Positions 5,416 to 11,688 of a stretch of DNA of 11,689 bases are shown piece after piece. Each line of letters opens with the position of its first letter. Within the stretch, counting starts at the first letter, position 1. The stretch is from an uncultured Ruminococcus sp. (lineage in GTDB: Bacteria > Bacillota > Clostridia > Oscillospirales > CAG-272). A program made the translations under genes and the position numbers. A model generated the notes under the pieces. The model did no database searches. It was not told where the DNA came from and was given only the letters and a program-made list of their open reading frames with translations. The DNA lies in NCBI GenBank assembly GCA_905202255.1, contig CAJKRH010000052.1, positions 1 to 11,689 on the forward strand, in the 5' to 3' direction.

Positions 5416-6021
5416 ATGCGAAACAAAAAAATTCTTAAGCTTGTTCAGAATGCAATGCTCAGCGCGATAATATTGCTTCTGACGCTCACACCGCTCGGAT
5501 ATCTGCCTATAGGTCCGCTTGAGGTCACTGTAATGATGATACCCGTAGCTATCGGCGCGATGACCCTCGGCATAAGTTCGGGTGTTATTCTCGGCGGCGT
5601 TTTCGGACTTTCCAGCTTCCTTACATGTCTCGGAATTCTGCGCCCGAGTTCTTTCGGTCAGATGCTTTTTGCCATCAACCCGTGGTCGACGGCAATAGTT
5701 TGTTTTATTCCGAGAATACTGATGGGACTTATCTGTGCGCTTCTCTTCAAGGCACTCTATAAAAAATTCGGTGACAAACTCGGCGTTTATGCGGCTGTAT
5801 CCGCATCTGCGGCTCTTGTCAATACGATACTTTTCATGGGCGGACTTGTGCTTTTCTTTCACGGAACGATGAGCGATGCGGCGGCGGGAGAGGGCAAATC
5901 ACTCTTTGTTTATATCCTTGCCATTTCCGTATGGAACTGCCTCGGAGAAATCGCGGCATCCGTGCTCGTAGGCACACCCGTGGCAAAAGCCATACACAAA
6001 TTCCTCGAAAGAAAAGACTGA
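5416..6021 (+). CDS. ECF transporter substrate-binding S component (substrate unassigned)
   Basis: A 201-residue membrane protein with the hallmarks of the substrate-capture subunit of energy-coupling factor (ECF) importers. It has about six hydrophobic spans. The first contains an AxxxA pattern (A13-x3-A17), the kind of motif S components use to dock on EcfT. Small-residue-rich segments follow (IGAMTLGISSGVILGGVFGLSSF, 46-68), then a conserved-looking INPW near 87-90 and PRILMG near 99-104. These match the broad PF12822-type S-component family, whose characterised members take up pantothenate, folate, riboflavin and similar vitamins. Clostridial relatives are often labelled pantothenate-like, but the substrate here is not proven. 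An AGGAGG site lies before the ATG. EcfA and EcfT are not in the window, so it presumably uses a shared group-II module. Co-transcription with aspartokinase is unusual. Confidence 0.85.
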   Translation: MRNKKILKLVQNAMLSAIILLLTLTPLGYLPIGPLEVTVMMIPVAIGAMTLGISSGVILGGVFGLSSFLTCLGILRPSSFGQMLFAINPWSTAIVCFIPRILMGLICALLFKALYKKFGDKLGVYAAVSASAALVNTILFMGGLVLFFHGTMSDAAAGEGKSLFVYILAISVWNCLGEIAASVLVGTPVAKAIHKFLERKD

Positions 6022-6028
6022 TTTATAA

Positions 6029-6060
6029 AAAAACGGGGCTTCGCTCGAAGCCCCGTTTTT
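6029..6060 (+). terminator. Strong intrinsic terminator of the aspartokinase operon
   Basis: A stem AAAAACGGGGCTTCG/CGAAGCCCCGTTTTT, 15 bp when fully paired, begins 8 bp after the stop codon and ends in five T. The flanking A tract could also stop leftward transcription. Confidence 0.93.
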
Positions 6061-6125
6061 GCGTTTGGAATTGCGGCGTCCGACGGTCGCTCTCAAAGAA
6101 ATATGAAGATACTTTTTCTCTTATC

Positions 6126-6149
6126 GTACTTTTCAGTGACGAAAAGTAC
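6126..6149 (+). repeat. Left GTACTTTTC/GAAAAGTAC hairpin of island B
   Basis: A perfect 9-bp stem with a 6-nt loop. It is followed by CAAAAGTCATC and then a second hairpin, CTAAGGA/TCCTTAG (6160-6180). Confidence 0.65.
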
Positions 6150-6471
6150 CAAAAGTCATCTAAGGACTTTCCCTCCTTAGAAAACCTCCCTGCATCTTCC
6201 CGCTTTGCTCTCTGCAAACAACCATCGCCCTCCGGTGCGAACATAGCGAGCGTACCGTCCGACAATTGTGTAACCATAGCTACAGGTTCGAAACGCCCCC
6301 CCCGCGCGACTCGGATTTACTGCTGTGCCATGTTGGGCTATGGCGAACCTCGCGGTCGGAGTTTTTGCGAAAATCTCTCCCTCAGTCAGCTTCGCTGACA
6401 GCTCCCTCTCAGATGGAGCCATGCAAAAAATTCCGCTTTTTGCCTTATCCCGTCAGCGCAGGTATCAGACC

Positions 6472-6502
6472 CACGCCCGCCGCACCTTTATATGCGGGCG
6501 TG
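6472..6502. repeat. GC-rich hairpin CACGCCCGC/GCGGGCGTG
   Basis: A perfect 9-bp stem with a 13-nt loop inside island B. It is not followed by a T tract, so it is not a terminator. It has no counterpart in the visible parts of A or C. Confidence 0.5.
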
Positions 6503-6670
6503 CAGACAATGCGTGCACGAATCTGCTCGGCTTTCTCGTGCGCTATGTTCGCACGCGTGGTATAGTGAGATTGCGGGGAGTGATAAAGCTGTTGACTTTT
6601 GATTTATCCTTTGCCGCGCGCACTCGCCACGCATGGCTCGCGCGACTAACTCGTGCACGCCGCGGGAATT

Positions 6671-6709
6671 AACCAATGCACGCAGTGCGTTGGTTGGCGT
6701 CGCCGAGAC
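6671..6709 (+). repeat. GNA-loop hairpin plus 17-bp anchor, island B
   Basis: The stem AACCAATGCAC/GTGCGTTGGTT (one T-G pair) has loop GCA. Its end overlaps the anchor GTTGGCGTCGCCGAGAC at 6693-6709. The anchor is the same as in islands A and C, but the stem sequence is entirely different. Confidence 0.65.
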
Positions 6710-6723
6710 AGGGTAAGGTTCGG

Positions 6724-6748
6724 AAGGAGGACGGCGTGAGTCCTCCTT
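6724..6748. repeat. Hairpin AAGGAGGAC/GTCCTCCTT near the right end of island B
   Basis: A perfect 9-bp stem with a 7-nt loop. Relative to the inverted end module it occupies the same place as CTAAGGA/TCCTTAG (6160-6180) on the left: a different stem in an equivalent position. Confidence 0.55.
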
Positions 6749-6759
6749 GCTGACTTTTG

Positions 6760-6783
6760 GTACTTTTCTTCATAGAAAAGTAC
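6760..6783 (-). repeat. Right GTACTTTTCT/AGAAAAGTAC hairpin of island B
   Basis: A perfect 10-bp stem with loop TCAT. It is the inverted partner of the hairpin at 6126-6149. Confidence 0.65.
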
Positions 6784-6819
6784 AATAAAAGCACAGTAAA
6801 ACCCCATTCTGCTCAACAA

Positions 6820-6851
6820 GCAAAAAAGCGTTGCAATGCAACGCTTTTTGC
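6820..6851 (-). terminator. Intrinsic terminator of the VanY-type gene
   Basis: A perfect palindrome AAAAAGCGTTGCA/TGCAACGCTTTTT around one A, 17 bp beyond the stop codon at 6868. The A tract on the + strand gives the T tail of the leftward transcript. It may terminate the whole - strand gene series. Confidence 0.9.
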
Positions 6852-6867
6852 TATTTATACATCTGTA

Positions 6868-7770
6868 TCATTTCACTTTTACCGTCACGATATACCCGCC
6901 CATATTGTCGGGTGACACTTTGACATCGCCGATATTCTCGGGCAGATAGATAAGCCCGTCATCCGAGGTCTGATGCGATATCAGATAGTCGCCGTATTCG
7001 TAATATTTGCCGTTCTCGAAAATCCCGTAGTAATCCTCGAGCGTTATTCTCATGCGGCTGATTATCTCGGCATGAGGATAGCCCACATAGCGCAGATGCC
7101 ACGGCTCATATGTGACCATCGTCGTCTTTTTTCCATAGAAAGGATAGCGTATTATAAAACCGAAGCGCGAGCAGTTTTCATCCGTCCATCTGCCGCCGCG
7201 ACTCATCACAAACCGCCGCTGACCGTAGCCGCTCGTTTTCACATCGACGGCAAAACCGCATTGATGTTCGCTCGTTCCCGCTTCGACGGCAACTGCCGGC
7301 ATGCTGACATAGAGTGCCGCCTGCTCGTCGTGCGTGCGAAAGCCGCTCGTCACGATAAGCTCATCTCCGCATTCTTCTTTTGCCGCGGCAAAAAGCGCTT
7401 TCAGATTTTCATATGCCTCCGTGCAGAGCGTGCGCCCGTTTCCTATCTCGCACATGTCGACATTCCGAAGCTCCTCTTCCGCGAGAGGATATGTCGCATT
7501 TACAAGCCAGAGCGTATATTCCGGCGTCGCCTCCGTTTTCCACGCCATGATATCCTCCGCGGGATAAGCCGCAAGCGCGATTTCTTTTTCGAGGAGAAGA
7601 TTCTTCTCTCCGCGCTTCAGGCTGCCGATTATGCCGTATGCCGTGCAAAAGGTTTTGCCGTAGATATCCTTTTTCAGCCCGAACTGCACAAATGCCGCGC
7701 AGGCAAAGAGCAATATCAGCACGGCAAGCACGACACATAAAATCCGCTTGCCTCTTGTCATATTTTTCAA
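6868..7770 (-). CDS. D-alanyl-D-alanine carboxypeptidase, VanY / peptidase M15B family
   Basis: A membrane-anchored zinc peptidase expected to remove the terminal D-Ala from peptidoglycan stem peptides outside the cell. It has 300 residues with an N-terminal anchor (about 9-30). The M15B signature is complete: SGFRT (142-146), then SEHQCGFAVDV (167-177) with zinc ligands H169 and D176, and EPWHLRYVG (222-230) with catalytic E222 and third ligand H225. A short beta-rich C-terminal extension (about 250-300) follows the catalytic core. The start is TTG at 7770: GGAGG lies seven bases before it, whereas the in-frame ATG nine bases later would be too far from that site. The gene has its own promoter at 7816-7844 and may also receive readthrough from the ComF gene 70 bp upstream. 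No van resistance genes accompany it, so ordinary wall remodelling is more likely than glycopeptide resistance. Confidence 0.92.
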   Translation of the reverse strand: MKNMTRGKRILCVVLAVLILLFACAAFVQFGLKKDIYGKTFCTAYGIIGSLKRGEKNLLLEKEIALAAYPAEDIMAWKTEATPEYTLWLVNATYPLAEEELRNVDMCEIGNGRTLCTEAYENLKALFAAAKEECGDELIVTSGFRTHDEQAALYVSMPAVAVEAGTSEHQCGFAVDVKTSGYGQRRFVMSRGGRWTDENCSRFGFIIRYPFYGKKTTMVTYEPWHLRYVGYPHAEIISRMRITLEDYYGIFENGKYYEYGDYLISHQTSDDGLIYLPENIGDVKVSPDNMGGYIVTVKVK

Positions 7771-7815
7771 GCCGTCACCTCCATTTGCCTTTAACTGTAT
7801 TATCTTGCATAGTAC

Positions 7816-7844
7816 AGTATATCATAGTTGGCATCGTTTGTCAA
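7816..7844 (-). promoter_or_regulatory. Promoter of the VanY-type gene, overlapping the ComF stop codon
   Basis: On the - strand, the -35 TTGACA (7839-7844) and the -10 TATACT (7816-7821) have a 17-bp spacer ending in TGA (extended -10). The TGA stop codon of the upstream ComF-like gene (7841-7843) lies inside the -35 box. Confidence 0.87.
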
Positions 7845-8626
7845 TATCCCATCGGGAAAATATATTCTCCGCGCATATCCGCGTCTGTTTCATCGTATGA
7901 TTCCGCGCTGTACTGCGTCTTTGCCGCGGTTGCCGCTATAATCTGCGAGGCACCGGCTTCGCGCAGTAGCGAAATGCAGGCATGCAGTGTGCTTCCGCTC
8001 GTTATCACATCGTCGATTATTATAAATTTTCTGCCTGCGATATCCGAATCCGCAAGCGCATAAGAGCGCTCGGCGCGCTCGCGTCTTTCCTCTGCCGAAG
8101 CCGCTTTCTGCGAGGAGGAACCAATGCGGACAAGCGTGCATGCAAACGGAATATCAAGCTCCCGCGCGATATATTTCGCCATCATTTTCGCTTGGTCAAA
8201 GCCGTATTTCTTTATATTTCTGCGGCTTCTCGGAACATAAGTCACTGTATATGCCGAAATATCGTCGCTTCCCTTGGAAAGATAGATAAGCTCCGCCAGC
8301 TCATGTGCGAGAGCTTTTATCAGTCTCGCTTTTCCGCCGTTTTTGAGCGCATAGATGACTCTTCTTGAAAAATCGCCGTCATAGAAGAAAAGATGAAGCG
8401 TCCTCTCTGCGCCGATATCGCGGAAATCGCCCACGCAGGCACAGCGGCAATATGCCGATGTGCGCCCGCATACCGTGCAGACCTCATCTTTCAGCGCGCG
8501 GTATTTTGCTTCGCATGCGGAACAGAAAGCGCCGCGCTCTTCATCGGAAAGCACTTTGCCGCAGACGGCGCATTTGCGCACGGCGAAAAATCCCGCCGCG
8601 GCTTCAATCATATTTTTCAAGCGCAT
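7841..8626 (-). CDS. comF: ComF family protein (zinc-finger plus phosphoribosyltransferase fold)
   Basis: 261 residues, a typical ComFC length. In naturally transformable bacteria ComFC assists import or processing of transforming single-stranded DNA; many relatives occur in species not known to be competent, so the role here is open. The N-terminus has two cysteine clusters, C19-x2-C22 with C35-x2-C38, and C50-x2-C53 with C60-x-C62, a likely zinc-binding region. The linker VPRSRRNIKKYGFDQA (131-146) is the typical ComF block. The PRPP-type loop FIIIDDVITSGSTL (201-214) is intact. The ATG at 8626 overlaps the end of recD2 by 23 bp, implying translational coupling; the ribosome site there (GGGG) is weak, which fits coupling. 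No comFA helicase lies beside it. Confidence 0.92.
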   Translation of the reverse strand: MRLKNMIEAAAGFFAVRKCAVCGKVLSDEERGAFCSACEAKYRALKDEVCTVCGRTSAYCRCACVGDFRDIGAERTLHLFFYDGDFSRRVIYALKNGGKARLIKALAHELAELIYLSKGSDDISAYTVTYVPRSRRNIKKYGFDQAKMMAKYIARELDIPFACTLVRIGSSSQKAASAEERRERAERSYALADSDIAGRKFIIIDDVITSGSTLHACISLLREAGASQIIAATAAKTQYSAESYDETDADMRGEYIFPMGY

Positions 8627-10832
8627 AGCGTAACCCCGTATATCTCTTTGTCTGCCTGTTGTTGTCTACCATTGCCTTTGCAACCTCGCCGTTACCGACG
8701 AGAATGACTATGCTCTGCGCTCTCGTTATCGCCGTATAGAGCAGATTGCGCGTCAGCAGTTTCGGCGTATAGCGATAGAGCGGCATGACAACTATAGGAT
8801 ACTCACTGCCCTGACTCTTATGCACGGTTATCGCATAGGCAAGCTCCAGCTCATCGAGCATGGTATAGTCGTATTCGCATATTTTGTCCTCGAAATCAAC
8901 CGTGATAAGCTCCTCGGACAGGTCTATCTTCTTTATCACGCCGATATCGCCGTTGAAAATGCCGAAGCCCTGTGTGCCGTTTTTATTCCACTCTATATCG
9001 TAATTGTTCTTTATCTGCATCACCTTGTCGCCCTCGCGCAGGGTGAAATCGCGAACCTTCTTTTCCGCTTTGCCCCGCGTGGGCGGGTTTATCGCCGATT
9101 GCAGGGCGGAATTGAGCATCTCTGTGCCAGCGTCACCTTTTCGCGACGGGGTTATCACCTGTATCCCCTCAAAAACAGTCAGCCCGTATGATTTCGGCAG
9201 GCGCTTTTTGCAGAGTTCGGCTATCGTCGCCGCCGTCTGCGCGTCATCCTGCCGCGGCAGGAAGAAAAAGTCGCCGCTCTTGCTCTCGAGATTCATATAT
9301 TCGCCGTGGTTTACGGCGTGCGCGTTCGTGACTATCAGACTCTCCTGTGCCTGACGGAAAATATGCGTCAGTTCGACCGTAGCGAAGCGGTCGCTTTTGA
9401 TTATATCGTCGAAAACATGTCCCGCGCCGACAGGAGGGAGCTGATTCACATCGCCGATGAGTATGAGTCTCGCTCCGGGTTTTATCGCCTTGAGAAGCGC
9501 ATTTGTGAGCATCAGGTCGAGCATGGAAGCTTCGTCTATGATGATGACATCATCCTCAAGCTGGTCGTTTTCATTCTTGCGGAAACTGAGCTTGTCCTCC
9601 GCGCCGTATTCCATTTCGAGCAGGCGATGAATGGTTTTTGCTTCCTCGCCCGCGCTCTGCGACATGCGCTTTGCCGCTCTGCCCGTTGGCGCGGCGAGCG
9701 CTATGCGAAGCCCCATCGCGTCGAAAACACGGATTATTGCACGTACAACGGTGGTTTTTCCCGTTCCGGGTCCGCCCGTGAGGATGAAAACGCCGTTGCT
9801 TGCCGCCTGACATATGGCGCGCTTCTGAAGCACGGCATATTCCATATTGCTCTCGCGCTCCACCATGGAAATGAGCGAAAGCACATTGTCCTCGCCGAGA
9901 TTTTTGCCTGCGCGGTCGAGTGCGCAGAGCTTTGATGCGGTATATTTCTCCGCTTCGTAATAATCGCGCAGATATGCGCATTTCATGCCCTCGTGGCGCA
10001 CGCAGACTATCTCGCCGCGCGTTTCCAGCGCCGCCGCTTCGTCCTCTATTTCGTTCATCTCGCAGGAGAGCAGGCGCTTCGCCACGGCGCAGAGCTTATC
10101 GAGCGGCAGGAAAGAATGTCCGTTTGAGGCGGCATTGTGCATGAGCACATATTTCAGTCCCATCGCGATGCGCTCGGGCGCGTTTTTCTTTATGCCGAGG
10201 TCTTTGGCTATGGCGTCCGCTTTTTCAAAACCGACGCCGTATATCTCTCCGCAGAGAATATACGGATTTTGCTTTATGCGCTCCACTGCGCCGTTGCCCC
10301 ATTTTTTATATATCCTGACAGCCGTCGTCGGACCGAAATATTCGCGGCAGAACATCATGACATTTCTCATGCCGAACTGCGCCGCAAAAGAGGCGCTTAT
10401 CTGCTCCGCTTTTTTCGGCGAGATGCCCGGTATCTCGGCAAGCCACTGCGGATTATGCTCGATGACCTCAAAGCTGTCCGCGCCGAACTGCGAAACTATC
10501 CTCTGCGCCGTCACCTTGCCTATGCCGCGCACGGCGCCGGAGGAGAGATATTTCAGTATCGCCGTCTCGGTGGCGGGCAGCTGCTTCTCATAAAACTCCA
10601 CCTTGAACTGCTTGCCGAAAGTGGCGTGGTTGACCCAGTTGCCGAGCGCCGAAATGGTCTCGCCCTCCGAGAGATACGGCATATTGCCGACGAGCGTGAA
10701 AAGCTCGTCGGATGGCGTGAATATCTCGCATACCGTATATCCGTTTTCTTCATTCTGATATATTATTTTTTCCACAGAGCCTTCTATGGAGAGAAGCCCC
10801 TCCTTGTCGGCAATACCGTTTTTCAAATCCAT
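8604..10832 (-). CDS. recD2: ATP-dependent RecD2-type DNA helicase
   Basis: 742 residues, the normal size for RecD2, a 5'-3' superfamily 1B helicase acting without RecBC in repair and replication-fork maintenance. The N-terminal region (about 12-85) resembles the OB-like RecD2 domain. Helix-hairpin-helix DNA-binding elements follow: VRGIGKVTAQRIV (101-113), IPGISPKKAEQI (134-145) and YGVGFEKADAIA (198-209). The helicase motifs are all present: Walker A GGPGTGKTT (353-361), Ia APTGRAAKRM (381-390), Walker B IIDEASMLD (431-439), III IGDVNQLPPVGAG (459-471), IV THIFRQ (489-494), V TVHKSQGSEY (669-678) and VI LYTAITRAQ (698-706). The start has GAGGG upstream. It is preceded 23 bp upstream by a small membrane-protein gene and followed with overlap by the ComF gene, suggesting one transcript. 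Confidence 0.96.
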   Translation of the reverse strand: MDLKNGIADKEGLLSIEGSVEKIIYQNEENGYTVCEIFTPSDELFTLVGNMPYLSEGETISALGNWVNHATFGKQFKVEFYEKQLPATETAILKYLSSGAVRGIGKVTAQRIVSQFGADSFEVIEHNPQWLAEIPGISPKKAEQISASFAAQFGMRNVMMFCREYFGPTTAVRIYKKWGNGAVERIKQNPYILCGEIYGVGFEKADAIAKDLGIKKNAPERIAMGLKYVLMHNAASNGHSFLPLDKLCAVAKRLLSCEMNEIEDEAAALETRGEIVCVRHEGMKCAYLRDYYEAEKYTASKLCALDRAGKNLGEDNVLSLISMVERESNMEYAVLQKRAICQAASNGVFILTGGPGTGKTTVVRAIIRVFDAMGLRIALAAPTGRAAKRMSQSAGEEAKTIHRLLEMEYGAEDKLSFRKNENDQLEDDVIIIDEASMLDLMLTNALLKAIKPGARLILIGDVNQLPPVGAGHVFDDIIKSDRFATVELTHIFRQAQESLIVTNAHAVNHGEYMNLESKSGDFFFLPRQDDAQTAATIAELCKKRLPKSYGLTVFEGIQVITPSRKGDAGTEMLNSALQSAINPPTRGKAEKKVRDFTLREGDKVMQIKNNYDIEWNKNGTQGFGIFNGDIGVIKKIDLSEELITVDFEDKICEYDYTMLDELELAYAITVHKSQGSEYPIVVMPLYRYTPKLLTRNLLYTAITRAQSIVILVGNGEVAKAMVDNNRQTKRYTGLRYALEKYD

Positions 10833-10855
10833 TTTAATCCCTCAGTCAGAATCCG

Positions 10856-11176
10856 TCAGATAAGCTCACAGCGCACATTTCCGTGACGCGAAGCAAAGCT
10901 TTCCGCTATATACATAATCTCATCGAAATGCGCATCGCTTCTGTTTATATGTATCACTATCACTGTCTTTTGCTGTGCATAAGCAAACATACTGCATCTT
11001 ATATAATACTCCAAATTTTCGTAATTTGCAAATATTTCTATACGATTATTTGTAATTTTTACAAATTCGCTTTTTTCAAGCTCGTTTTCCGCGAAAAATG
11101 ATACGAAAAGATACATTGCCGTGGCAAATGACGAAGCGAGAAGCAAAGCGAGAATTACAGTTTCCGCAAGTTTCAT
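10856..11176 (-). CDS. Small single-span membrane protein, function unknown
   Basis: 106 residues from the ATG at 11176, chosen because GAGGGAGA lies at the right distance upstream. The frame continues upstream to an ATG at 11263, but that extension has no ribosome site and would cover the likely promoter. One N-terminal membrane segment (about 4-28) is followed by an acidic stretch and a small domain with a beta-strand-like core (KTVIVIHINRS, about 69-79) and a helix (DEIMYIAESFAS). No family was recognised. Two or three isolated cysteines show no motif. It is the first gene of the series with recD2 and comF, 23 bp before recD2, so it is probably co-transcribed; a shared function is not implied by that alone. 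Confidence 0.72.
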   Translation of the reverse strand: MKLAETVILALLLASSFATAMYLFVSFFAENELEKSEFVKITNNRIEIFANYENLEYYIRCSMFAYAQQKTVIVIHINRSDAHFDEIMYIAESFASRHGNVRCELI

Positions 11177-11213
11177 GAAAAAATCTCCCTCTTTCTGCAC
11201 ATAATTACGATGT

Positions 11214-11242
11214 ATCATATGAAAAATGTGTTTTTTGGTGAA
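11214..11242 (-). promoter_or_regulatory. Candidate promoter of the small membrane protein-recD2-comF series
   Basis: On the - strand, TTCACC (11237-11242) and TATGAT (11214-11219) are separated by 17 bp. This is a weaker match than the other promoters in the window, but it is the best one upstream of 11176 and gives a leader of about 30 nt. Confidence 0.45.
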
Positions 11243-11283
11243 AAGGGGGCTGAAAAGAAACATAAATAAACTTTTCTTTTATT

Positions 11284-11307
11284 GTACTTTTCTGTGAAGA
11301 AGAGTAG
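11284..11307 (+). repeat. Imperfect GTACTTTTCT hairpin of island C
   Basis: The left arm GTACTTTTCT faces AGAAGAGTAG with loop GTGA. Two positions no longer pair cleanly, so this copy appears decayed compared with 6126-6149 and 6760-6783. Confidence 0.5.
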
Positions 11308-11329
11308 CAAAAGAAATTTTTCTTTTAAT

Positions 11330-11355
11330 GTTCTTTTCGCTTGTCCGAAAAGAAC
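11330..11355 (-). repeat. GTTCTTTTCG/CGAAAAGAAC hairpin of island C
   Basis: A perfect 10-bp stem with loop CTTGTC, the reverse complement of the hairpin at 222-247. It differs from the GTACTTTTC form by a paired substitution. Confidence 0.65.
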
Positions 11356-11648
11356 GAAAAGGACAAAAAGAGGAACGCTTTCCTCTTTTAACTTCTTCTG
11401 TCGCCTCGCGGCGACCAGCGCGAACAAAGTGCCCCGACCGTCCCGCTATAGCTTAACCACAGCTACAGGTTCGAAACGCTTAAGCGCCGACTCGGATTTG
11501 CTACTGTGCCATGTTGGGCTACGGCGAACCTCGCGGTTGGAGTTTTGGCAAAAGTATGGGTGCGAACATAGCGAGATGGGGTTTATTTTGGCAATATACT
11601 GTAGTAACACCTCATCCGTCGCGGTAAACCGCGCCACCTTCTGCCCCT

Positions 11649-11688
11649 GTCTCGGCGACGCCGACCGCGTTTGCTTCGCAAATCGGTC
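11649..11688 (-). repeat. GNA-loop hairpin plus 17-bp anchor, island C
   Basis: Read on the - strand, GACCGATTTGC and GCAAACGCGGTC form a bulged stem with loop GAA, followed by the anchor GTCGGCGTCGCCGAGAC (11665 down to 11649). It is the same arrangement as in islands A and B, with a third, unrelated stem. Confidence 0.6.

Larger units (their letters stand above)
6116..6790. repeat. Mosaic repeat island, copy B, bounded by inverted hairpin modules
   Basis: The stretch from 6061 to 6819 holds no convincing gene; open frames on both strands overlap and resemble no family. Its ends are inverted copies of one module: 6121-6160 and the reverse complement of 6749-6790 agree at most positions, each containing GTACTTTTC/GAAAAGTAC followed by CAAAAGTC. 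Inside, 6235-6370 matches the copy C core in the same orientation (shared ACAGGTTCGAAACG, GACTCGGATTT and ATGTTGGGCT stretches). Many stem-loops fill the rest: 6160-6180, 6386-6400, 6472-6502, 6539-6556, 6671-6695 and 6724-6748. An eight-C run lies at 6296-6303. The layout suggests a non-autonomous mobile or structured element. Confidence 0.8.

Noticed and set aside
5931..6676. Several open frames of 60-155 codons in the gap after the ECF S component gene
   Set aside because: They are arginine/serine-rich readings of repeat island B, overlap on both strands, and lack ribosome sites and family resemblance.
6868..7770. Vancomycin-resistance locus on account of a VanY-type enzyme
   Set aside because: No vanA/H/X/T/R/S-like genes are present. 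M15B carboxypeptidases are common in Clostridia for wall remodelling.
7758..8617. Identical string TTGAAAAATATG at the starts of the vanY-type and comF genes
   Set aside because: In vanY it is the start region, in comF it encodes internal residues. The match is 12 bp with no shared flanks, so chance is the simplest explanation.
11177..11263. Upstream ATG at 11263 extending the small membrane protein by 29 residues
   Set aside because: There is no ribosome site, it would cover the candidate promoter, and the extension is basic and aromatic without family support. The ATG at 11176 has a clear GAGGGAGA.
11461..11510. ACAGGTTCGAAACG resembling a tRNA T-arm, with a downstream GTGCCA
   Set aside because: The bases around TTCGAAA do not form a 5-bp T stem, and no anticodon arm or acceptor stem was found. 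The same sequence recurs in all three islands as repeat core.
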